Shown one piece after another: positions 1 to 6,126 of a DNA stretch of 6,568 nt (position 1 is the first letter of the stretch; each line of letters starts with the position of its first letter). The translations under genes were made by a program, and so were the position numbers. The notes beneath the pieces are model-generated. The model was not told where the DNA came from. It did no database searches and saw only the letters and a program-made list of their open reading frames with translations. Origin of the DNA: Bacteroidia bacterium (GTDB lineage Bacteria > Bacteroidota > Bacteroidia > NS11-12g > UBA955); assembly GCA_023258655.1 (NCBI GenBank), contig JALQWO010000002.1, positions 1 through 6,568 on the forward strand, in the 5' to 3' direction.

Positions 1-946
1 CGAGCTTTGTACAGGGATGGCAAGACAAATTCTGTGGTAGTAGATGCAACACTTTTTCATTGTTTTTGCCCGCGGCGAAACCCAATCCGGGGTGTGTATT
101 TCCCCAGATCACCAAAAGCGGGCGGCCGTAGGCCGCCGCAACATGGCTAAATCCCGTATCCCCGCCAACCACAACTGATGCCTTGGCAATACATTGCGCC
201 GAATCCAACAACCCATACACCCCCACGCGGTCCAACAACCGATCGCCAAACGTTGAAATCAGTGCTTCAGCCAGCGCCATTTCATTTTTACCGCCAATCA
301 ACACCCATCTCATCGCATCGGAATCAAAGACCTTTTCCCACACCGATTGCGGAATTTTTTTGGTCTCGTAGGTTCCACCCAAAATGGCCACACCATATCC
401 CCCCGAAGACTCCAACAAAGGGAGCAGTCCTTCATCATCCACCGACCGCCCCACAAAATCTGGCAATCCACCCTGAAACGCATCCAGCTTGAATGGATTT
501 TCAATATTCATTTTGCCAAGCAATTTATGGGCAGCGTCTCGATAGCGCTCTTGAACATGCGACACTTGAAACTTCGGTGATTTCGTTTTTACAAACAAAC
601 CCCTTTGCCAACGCTTTTTCTCGTACTTAGCCCAGCACCAATCCCATTTCAGCATTCGCGATGGGTTCAAAAACAAGAGACGAAACAAGACCTGAATCGA
701 ACGCCAATTTTTGTGCAGATCCAATACCCCATCGTAGTTTTCACCCTTCAATTGCTTCCATAGCCCAGGTTCGCCCCATGTGTAAAATTTGTCAACCGCA
801 TCCCCACCATGCAACAAGTCGCCCATGGATGGCTTGGTGAGCAAATGTACCTCTACACCCGCTTGCAAGCGCATCGCCCTGAGAATCGGTGCGGCCAATA
901 CCACATCGCCCAGACTGCTCAAACGGATGACCAAGATTTTTTTCAT
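1..946 (-). CDS. Glycosyltransferase family 9 (ADP-heptose:LPS heptosyltransferase-like), 3' end missing
   Basis: The frame is open from an ATG at 946 to the left edge: 315 codons with no stop. The N-terminus (MKKILVIRLSSLGDVVLAAP, residues 1-20) is the GT9 signature; Asp14 matches the aspartate proposed as catalytic base in WaaC. The donor-site motif GGDTGFSHVAAAYGRP lies at 261-276 (Asp263, Thr264, His268), followed by LVIWGNTHPG. The last visible residues (SCHPCTK) match the cysteine-containing tail of heptosyltransferases, so about 30-40 residues are probably cut off. Family members transfer a heptose from an ADP-sugar to lipid A-core on the cytoplasmic face of the inner membrane. No signal peptide or membrane segment is seen. 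Acceptor and exact sugar cannot be read from sequence; many Bacteroidota GT9 proteins are uncharacterised, so no symbol is given. It starts 28 bp after the polX-like stop and is probably co-transcribed with it. Confidence 0.9.
   Translation of the reverse strand, partial: MKKILVIRLSSLGDVVLAAPILRAMRLQAGVEVHLLTKPSMGDLLHGGDAVDKFYTWGEPGLWKQLKGENYDGVLDLHKNWRSIQVLFRLLFLNPSRMLKWDWCWAKYEKKRWQRGLFVKTKSPKFQVSHVQERYRDAAHKLLGKMNIENPFKLDAFQGGLPDFVGRSVDDEGLLPLLESSGGYGVAILGGTYETKKIPQSVWEKVFDSDAMRWVLIGGKNEMALAEALISTFGDRLLDRVGVYGLLDSAQCIAKASVVVGGDTGFSHVAAAYGRPLLVIWGNTHPGLGFAAGKNNEKVLHLLPQNLSCHPCTKL
121..137. repeat. GC-only hairpin (7-bp arms, 3-nt loop) within the GT9 gene
   Basis: GGCGGCC (121-127), loop GTA, GGCCGCC (131-137) is a perfect inverted repeat within the Ala-Ala-Ala-Tyr-Gly-Arg codons of the donor-site motif. 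It would form a stable stem in mRNA or single-stranded DNA. The protein motif itself partly dictates the sequence. Confidence 0.6.
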
Positions 947-974
947 GCGAAAATATGTCTATCAGACGGTTCCT

Positions 975-2651
975 TTATTTCCGCTTTGCAAGATAGGCCT
1001 CAAACTCCACCAAATTCAACGCATTGAGGGTTTGCGATTTCAGCAAGCCGCCTTTTTGTCCACTCAACACCCCAAATTGCATATCCCAGTATCCCATTTT
1101 TTCGTGGGCATCGGGATTCACCGATACCATCACGCCCTTCTCCATCGCATAGTCGATGTAACGCCAATCGATATCCAATCGGTAAGGATTTGCATTCAAC
1201 TCAATGGCCACCCCGTTGGCCGCACACGCATCGATGATTTTGTGATGATCCAAGGGATACCCCTCACGCATCAACAACAGTCGTCCGGTTGGATGTCCCA
1301 AAATGGTGGTATATGGATTCTCAATGGCGGCAATCAAACGCTGCATCGCCTTGTCTTCCGGCATCCCCAAATTGCTGTGCACCGACGCCACAACGATGTC
1401 GAATTGTGATAAAATTTCTGGCTCATAATCCAGCTCCCCATTGTTGAGAATATCACTTTCTATGCCTTTGAAAATCTTGAACGGCCACAACTGGCTGTTT
1501 AAATTGTCGATCTCTTCAAATTGCTGCAGCACGCGCTCTACTTGCAATCCACGGGCGTAAGCCGCGGTTTTCGAGTGATCGCAAACTCCAAGATATTCCA
1601 TCCCCATCTCCATGGCGTACAAGGCCATTTCCTCCACCGAATTGAGTCCATCAGAATATGTTGTATGATTGTGCAGGACGCCTTTTAGGTCGGCAAACTG
1701 TATCAGTGCCTCCTCTTTTACAGGTCGATCCAATTCGCGATGTCCTTCGCGGCGGCTCGGCACCACATAGGGAATATTTTTGACCGCATAGGTAGCTCGC
1801 TCATCCCCCTGCCAATCTTTGGACTGATATTGAATCAGTTCCAGGTGCCTCGCCGCCGCGCCCTGTTCAAACAAAACGCGGTCGAAATCACCATACGACA
1901 CCACCTGAATATCCATCACAAATCCTTGCTCGTGATGCCATTTCCCGGTGGATTCATCCAAATTCCACCCCGAAAAAGGAGCGCCGCCTGCGGCTGCGAC
2001 TTCCTGCCACTCCTGTGCCAACATCCCACTGAACTCCATGGCCGTTGTCAACAAAACCAAGGTTTCTATCACATCGCTCTTGCGATAATATTCTCCCGTA
2101 AATCCATGCTTTTCATCGCCCATAACCCCGCGCAAACCCTGCAAAAACGCCTCAGCATAAGGCATCACCCGCGCCAAATGGAATTTCCCTCGGGCCGCAT
2201 ATGAAAATGAAATGGCATCCAAAATCGACTGCTGCGTCTTGTAACCAAAACCACTCACCTCCACCAATCGGTTTTGCCGACAAGCATCAAACAACTCCTC
2301 AACCGTGTCGATCCCCAAATCCTGCCAGATCAACCGCACTTTTTTGGGTCCCAACCCCTTCACACCCAGCATGGCAATCAGTCCCACGGGTGTCACCGAT
2401 AGCAAAGCCTCCAATGCCGGAAACTTCCGGGTGGCAGCATATTCTACAATGGCTTTGGCCACGGATTTCCCTACCCCCGGAATCTGTAACAATTGCGATT
2501 CTTGCAAATCTCCGAGCGACTCTTTGATTTTTCGCAAATTGAACGCCCCAGAAGCAAAGGCTTTGTATTTGAAAGGATTTTCCTCGTGCAATTCCGCCAA
2601 ACTGGCGTACAGCTGCAAGGCCTTGACAATTTCATGATTATCTATCGACAT
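975..2651 (-). CDS. polX: PolX-family protein: HhH + degenerate X-family polymerase domain + PHP nuclease domain
   Basis: A 558-residue protein, near the usual length of bacterial PolX (about 570). Domains in order: helix-hairpin-helix DNA-binding segments at about 54-71 (QIPGVGKSVAKAIVEY), 91-114 (GVKGLGPKKV) and 129-147; an X-family polymerase-like region at about 155-300; and a C-terminal PHP domain from about 320. PHP metal ligands all appear present: His327/His329 (HNH), Asp334, His359 (CDHS), Glu398, His425 (SVH), His453 (GHPTGR), Asp514/His516 (NPDAH). Bacterial PolX is a repair enzyme that fills short gaps with the polymerase and trims 3' ends with the PHP domain. Here the polymerase site is altered: in the segment aligning with GSxRR...DxD (186-200), the two Asp become Thr197 and Val199, and GS becomes GE. 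Only the third Asp (Asp247, MDIQVV) is kept, and the TGS motif reads QGA (263-265). I infer PHP nuclease or structure-binding activity without gap filling. ATG start; 26 bp after the oxidoreductase stop. Confidence 0.9.
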   Translation of the reverse strand: MSIDNHEIVKALQLYASLAELHEENPFKYKAFASGAFNLRKIKESLGDLQESQLLQIPGVGKSVAKAIVEYAATRKFPALEALLSVTPVGLIAMLGVKGLGPKKVRLIWQDLGIDTVEELFDACRQNRLVEVSGFGYKTQQSILDAISFSYAARGKFHLARVMPYAEAFLQGLRGVMGDEKHGFTGEYYRKSDVIETLVLLTTAMEFSGMLAQEWQEVAAAGGAPFSGWNLDESTGKWHHEQGFVMDIQVVSYGDFDRVLFEQGAAARHLELIQYQSKDWQGDERATYAVKNIPYVVPSRREGHRELDRPVKEEALIQFADLKGVLHNHTTYSDGLNSVEEMALYAMEMGMEYLGVCDHSKTAAYARGLQVERVLQQFEEIDNLNSQLWPFKIFKGIESDILNNGELDYEPEILSQFDIVVASVHSNLGMPEDKAMQRLIAAIENPYTTILGHPTGRLLLMREGYPLDHHKIIDACAANGVAIELNANPYRLDIDWRYIDYAMEKGVMVSVNPDAHEKMGYWDMQFGVLSGQKGGLLKSQTLNALNLVEFEAYLAKRK

Positions 2652-2677
2652 CTACTTTCAAATCAACGACAAACTTC

Positions 2678-3814
2678 TCAAATTCCGATATCGCCCTTCA
2701 CCACGCGAACCACCTCTTCCGCTACCCAGGAACTCAAAGCCACACCCATTCCGCCCATTCTCACAGCCAAACACACGCGATCACTGTGCCAACCAATCAG
2801 CGGATTTCGGTTGTTGTCCATCCCCATAATCCCCGACCATCGATGCGTAAAATCCACCTCAGAGCCAGGCAGCACCACCGTTTCAACATAGGCTTTCAAA
2901 TGCTGCTCAAACGCCGAGGTCACAGACATATCAAACGTTTCTTCCCCCGCAAAATCCAGATTCCGCGCACCCCCAATGAGCAATCGATTTCCCAACGATC
3001 GAAAATAAATATACCCCTGATTGGCATGAAAAATCCCTTGAAAGGGCAGTTCAGGCAAGGGCGATGTAACAAACACTTGTCCGCGCGCCGGCGACACAGC
3101 CACCGCTGGCATCAATTGCTTGGTAAATCCATTGGTACAAACCAAGAGTCGCTGCGCCTTGATGGGCATACCATTTTCCAGTTGCACCTCCACAGCAGAT
3201 GTTGATTCCACCCAGCCCAACACACGCATTCCTTCATAAATTTCTACACCATGGGCCAGGGCGTCTTGGCGAACAGTTTGATAAAGCAAATGGGTCTGAA
3301 GCCCGCCTTCGGCGGGCGCCATCACCCCTTGATCCAATACCTTCATGCCCGTGGGTCTCGTATCGCACACAGCAAACGCCCCTCCGGGTTGCAAAGGTTC
3401 TAACAATTGATTCAAATAGGGCAACGAACCGATTACACGGTCAGACTCCGCCACGTCAGCGGCGGAAAACACTTCCATCCCCCCTGTAGCTTCAAAGCCC
3501 AATTGGTGCGACCCGTATCGCTGTAACAAGCGCTGAATACCGAAAAAACGCTTTTCGTAAAGAGACACTGCCTCCGCCTCAGAGGTGCGCTGAATCTCAT
3601 CCAGCAATTCCCCCGCGCTGCCAAAACACGCAAACCCAGCATTTCGCAAACTGGCGGCATTGCCCATTGCATGAGCGTCCAAAACCAATACCCTGGACTT
3701 GGGATTAAATTCCTTCAGACAACGGGCCGATTGCAAACCTACCAGCCCTGCCCCTACCACAACCCAATCCACGCTATCCAAGCACTGTTGCTCCCAATAG
3801 CTAAAGGTTGTCAT
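2678..3814 (-). CDS. FAD-dependent oxidoreductase, DAO family (amine/amino-acid oxidase-like)
   Basis: A 378-residue single-domain flavoprotein, normal for the DAO family (glycine oxidase, DadA, PuuB relatives). The N-terminal dinucleotide-binding fold is clear: VVVGAGLVGLQSA (18-30, GxGxxG) and an acidic residue ending the second strand (VLVLDA, Asp46) for the ribose of FAD. Next comes AASLRNAGFACFGSAGE (53-69), resembling the RNAGF-type flavin-contact segment of PuuB/YurR-like enzymes. Near the C-terminus, HRWSGIMGMDNNRNPLIG (324-341) and VRMGGMGVALSS (351-362) form the second conserved FAD-contacting part. The family oxidises C-N bonds of amines or amino acids to imines, passing electrons to O2 or the respiratory chain. 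The substrate is not deducible here. It lacks a signal peptide, so it is probably cytoplasmic. It starts 10 bp after the purL stop, implying co-transcription, though no purine-pathway role is known to me. It contains two GC-rich inverted repeats (3301-3317 and 3447-3466). Confidence 0.88.
   Translation of the reverse strand: MTTFSYWEQQCLDSVDWVVVGAGLVGLQSARCLKEFNPKSRVLVLDAHAMGNAASLRNAGFACFGSAGELLDEIQRTSEAEAVSLYEKRFFGIQRLLQRYGSHQLGFEATGGMEVFSAADVAESDRVIGSLPYLNQLLEPLQPGGAFAVCDTRPTGMKVLDQGVMAPAEGGLQTHLLYQTVRQDALAHGVEIYEGMRVLGWVESTSAVEVQLENGMPIKAQRLLVCTNGFTKQLMPAVAVSPARGQVFVTSPLPELPFQGIFHANQGYIYFRSLGNRLLIGGARNLDFAGEETFDMSVTSAFEQHLKAYVETVVLPGSEVDFTHRWSGIMGMDNNRNPLIGWHSDRVCLAVRMGGMGVALSSWVAEEVVRVVKGDIGI
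3301..3317. repeat. GC-only hairpin (7-bp arms, 3-nt loop) within the oxidoreductase gene
   Basis: GCCCGCC (3301-3307), loop TTC, GGCGGGC (3311-3317) is a perfect inverted repeat in the codons for Ala-Pro-Ala-Glu-Gly-Gly-Leu (residues about 166-172). It has the same 7-3-7 layout as the hairpin at 121-137, although the arm sequences differ. It is not followed by a T-run on the minus strand, so it is not an intrinsic terminator. Confidence 0.6.
3447..3466. repeat. Short inverted repeat within the oxidoreductase gene
   Basis: TCCGCC (3447-3452) and GGCGGA (3461-3466) form 6-bp arms around an 8-bp spacer, in codons for the Ser-Ala-Ala-Asp-Val-Ala-Glu region (about residues 117-123). It is weaker than the two 7-bp hairpins and may be chance. 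Confidence 0.4.
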
Positions 3815-3824
3815 CCTATTGATA

Positions 3825-6050
3825 TTAATTCATGTACGACGCAATCACAGAATGATATGGCTGGGCAAATGCCGACATATCTCCCCATGTTTCGCCATTG
3901 ACAATCACCTGCGCCGCGCCAAGCACTGTCCCCACGTGGGTAGCGGGAACTCCCGCGGCTGCAGCCAATTTCATCAATTGATCCATGTTGCTCTGCGCAA
4001 CAGATACAACCACCCTGCTCTGACTTTCCCCGAACAAACCGGCATCCAAACGCAAACCGCGCTCAGTGCACAAATCAAAACCCAAGCCACCGGCCATAGC
4101 GCTCTCCAAACAAGTCACAAACAAACCACCCTCGCTCACGTCGTGGGCTGAAGTTACTGCTTGCTCAATTGCCAAGGTTTCCAACAACTGATGTAGGGCA
4201 AATTCTTCATCCAAATCAAAAGATGGACAAGGACTGTGGCTCACTCCTTTCACTTTGGCCAAATACTGAGAACTGCCCAAATCATTGCGCGTGGCACCCA
4301 ATAAAACGATGGCATCGCCAGCCGCTTTGAACGGTATACTCATTCTGTGCTCTGGCTTTTCGATGATGCCAACCATACCAATGGTGGGTGTGGGATACAC
4401 GGCCTGACCGTTGGTACTTTGATTATAGAAACTCACATTTCCGCCTGTAACAGGGGTGTCGAATTTGCGACAAGCTTCCCCCATCCCCTCGATGGCATTT
4501 TTGAACTGATAATAAACCTCTTCATTGTATGGGTTACCAAAATTCAAACAGTTGGTAATCGCAGTTGGAACACCACCACTACAACGAATGTTTCGCGCTG
4601 CCTCAGATACAGCAATTTGGGTTCCTTTGTTGGGATCGGCATAGACGTACCGACTGTTACAATCTACCGTCAACGCCAAACTCTTGTTGGTGCCAACGAT
4701 TTTCACAACCGCAGCATCCGATGGCAAATTGGTAGATTCATTGATCGTACCCACCATTGAATCGTATTGCTCGTAAATCCAACGCTTGCTGGCAATGTTG
4801 GGCTCGTTACACAAACGAAGGGCAGCCTGCTTGGCCTCTTCCAAACTCACATCCGCGATGCCATTCAAATCAAACGCAGCGATTTCTTTCAAATACTCGG
4901 GATCTTTCCAGGTTCTGCGATACACTGGCGCTCCTCCACCCAAAACCAAAGACTCCGCTGGAATATCCGCTTCCAACACATCGCCCATAAAATAACGAAC
5001 GTGTTTGGTGTCTGTCACCATTCCAATATGGGCATAGGTCAAGTCCCACTTTTCCAAAATGGCCTCCACATCTTTCTCTCTGCCCTTCTCAATGATCACC
5101 AACATCCGCTCCTGACTCTCACTCAACAACAACTCCCAACCTTTCATATCGGGCTGACGCATTGGCACTTTATCGAGCCAAACATCCATACCCACGTCGG
5201 TTTTCGCACTCATTTCACTGGTAGAACAGGTAATGCCAGCGGCACCCATGTCTTGCATCCCCACAACAGCACCAGATTCAATGATTTCCATGCTCGCTTC
5301 CAGGATCAACTTCTCCCAGAATGGGTCACCTACCTGAACCGAAGGCAAATCGGAAATACTGTCTTCACTCATGTCTTTTGAGGCGAAAGCAGCACCATGA
5401 ATACCGTCTTTACCAGTAGCAGAACCAAAAATATATACAGGATTGCCCGCAGGTCCGGCACCCGCAGAAATACTCTTACCCACCCCTACGATACCCACAC
5501 TCATGGCATTCACCAAGTTGTTTTGCTCATAGCAGTCGTCGAAGTACACCTCACCACCCACTGTGGGGATTCCAAAAGCGTTGCCATAATCACCGATTCC
5601 TTTAACAACCCCTTTCACCAACCACTGTGTTCTATCGGTTGCGATGTTTCCGAATCGCAATGAATTCAACTGCGCGATGGGACGTGCGCCCATAGAAAAG
5701 ATGTCGCGATTGATTCCACCTACACCGGTAGCCGCACCTTGGTACGGTTCGATGGCACTGGGATGGTTGTGGCTTTCAATCTTGAAGCAACAAGCAAGAC
5801 CATCACCGATATCTACCAAACCCGCGTTTTCCTCACCCGCTTCAGCCAACATTTTCGAACCCGATTTGGGCAACGTCTTCAACCAAACAATGGAGTTTTT
5901 ATAACTACAGTGTTCGCTCCACATCACGGAGTAAATGGAAATTTCGGTGAAATTGGGCTGTCGGCCCAAGATTTCGCAAATCTTGTGAAACTCTTCTTCC
6001 AACAGTCCTAACTGCTTGGCTTGTTCTACGGTGGCGGGTTGATGTACCAT
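3825..6050 (-). CDS. purL: Phosphoribosylformylglycinamidine (FGAM) synthase subunit PurL, small type
   Basis: PurL catalyses the fourth step of de novo purine synthesis: FGAR + ATP + ammonia (from glutamine via PurQ) to FGAM, in the cytoplasm. Numbering from the ATG at 6050 gives 741 residues, the size of the small bacterial form (about 740), not the roughly 1,300-residue fused form. Motifs: MWSEHCSYKNS (43-53, His47); ESHNHPSAIEPYQGAATGVGG (starting 92, His94/His96, ATP and metal site); GDPFWEK (241-247); GMQDMGAAGITCSTSEMS (264-281); GTQIAVSEAARNI (476-488); TNCLNFGNP (499-507); TPVTGGNVSFYNQS (532-545); SAHDVSEGG (634-642). This is the expected two-fold repeat of AIRS-like domains, preceded by the N-terminal linker. 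No glutaminase domain is attached, so separate PurQ and PurS are needed; neither is in this window. A TTG at 6059 is in frame upstream, but I prefer the ATG because a promoter-like element overlaps the TTG. It leads a probable four-gene unit. Confidence 0.97.
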   Translation of the reverse strand: MVHQPATVEQAKQLGLLEEEFHKICEILGRQPNFTEISIYSVMWSEHCSYKNSIVWLKTLPKSGSKMLAEAGEENAGLVDIGDGLACCFKIESHNHPSAIEPYQGAATGVGGINRDIFSMGARPIAQLNSLRFGNIATDRTQWLVKGVVKGIGDYGNAFGIPTVGGEVYFDDCYEQNNLVNAMSVGIVGVGKSISAGAGPAGNPVYIFGSATGKDGIHGAAFASKDMSEDSISDLPSVQVGDPFWEKLILEASMEIIESGAVVGMQDMGAAGITCSTSEMSAKTDVGMDVWLDKVPMRQPDMKGWELLLSESQERMLVIIEKGREKDVEAILEKWDLTYAHIGMVTDTKHVRYFMGDVLEADIPAESLVLGGGAPVYRRTWKDPEYLKEIAAFDLNGIADVSLEEAKQAALRLCNEPNIASKRWIYEQYDSMVGTINESTNLPSDAAVVKIVGTNKSLALTVDCNSRYVYADPNKGTQIAVSEAARNIRCSGGVPTAITNCLNFGNPYNEEVYYQFKNAIEGMGEACRKFDTPVTGGNVSFYNQSTNGQAVYPTPTIGMVGIIEKPEHRMSIPFKAAGDAIVLLGATRNDLGSSQYLAKVKGVSHSPCPSFDLDEEFALHQLLETLAIEQAVTSAHDVSEGGLFVTCLESAMAGGLGFDLCTERGLRLDAGLFGESQSRVVVSVAQSNMDQLMKLAAAAGVPATHVGTVLGAAQVIVNGETWGDMSAFAQPYHSVIASYMN
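3931..3966. repeat. Three adjacent palindromes inside the 3' part of purL
   Basis: Three perfect inverted repeats lie almost end to end: CCCACGTGGG (3931-3940, 10-bp palindrome), GCGGGA-AC-TCCCGC (3943-3956, 6-bp arms with a 2-bp spacer), and GGCTGCAGCC (3957-3966, 10-bp palindrome). They sit in purL codons for residues about 695-707 (ATG numbering), an Ala/Gly/Val/Pro/Thr stretch in the C-terminal domain, roughly 105-140 bp before the stop. The coding frame is intact. No function is known; codon composition is the simplest explanation. Confidence 0.6.
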
Positions 6051-6056
6051 GTGGCA

Positions 6057-6088
6057 CAAAATTACAACACCTTACGCGGAGGAGAAAA
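6057..6088 (-). promoter_or_regulatory. Candidate Bacteroidota-type promoter for the purL gene cluster
   Basis: In the 76-bp spacer between the CHU_C protein stop and purL, the minus strand reads TAATTTTG at 6064-6057. This is an exact match to the Bacteroidota -7 consensus TAnnTTTG. A T-run (TTTT, 6088-6085) sits 20 bp upstream, a plausible but imperfect -33 element (consensus TTG or TTTG). Transcription would start around 6050-6053, at or just before the purL ATG, giving a very short or absent leader. A second, one-mismatch copy (TAATTTTC, 6091-6084) would give a leader of about 30 nt. A match to so loose and AT-rich a motif can occur by chance, but the position is right. Confidence 0.45.
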
Positions 6089-6126
6089 TTACTTTTAAAG
6101 AGTTTTTGCCACTACTTACCCACTTT

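Noticed and set aside
310..504. A 64-codon minus-strand frame inside the glycosyltransferase gene
   Set aside because: It is the wrong frame of the same strand; the GT9 frame reads without interruption through here with family motifs on both sides, so there is no frameshift.
789..1409. A 206-codon open frame on the plus strand opposite the 3' end of the polX-like gene and the GT9 start
   Set aside because: It lies antisense across two well-supported genes, and its translation shows no family motif and a His/Gln/Ile-rich composition typical of a shadow frame.
1983..1994. GCCG-CCTG-CGGC inverted repeat inside the polX-like gene
   Set aside because: The arms are only 4 bp and lie in an Ala-Ala-Ala-Gly-Gly codon run; this is expected by chance.
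4767..5381. A 204-codon open frame on the plus strand opposite purL
   Set aside because: It is fully antisense to strongly conserved purL motifs, and its translation has no recognisable domain.
6078..6084. GGAGGAG on the plus strand, resembling a strong Shine-Dalgarno site
   Set aside because: No start codon with a credible gene follows at usable spacing on the plus strand, and on the coding strand it reads as the complement.
6051..6126. Possible terminator or riboswitch between the secreted-protein gene and purL
   Set aside because: I find no GC-rich stem followed by a T-run in the minus-strand sense, only a weak AT-rich near-palindrome around CTTTAAAAG. The spacer is also too short for a purine riboswitch plus a promoter.
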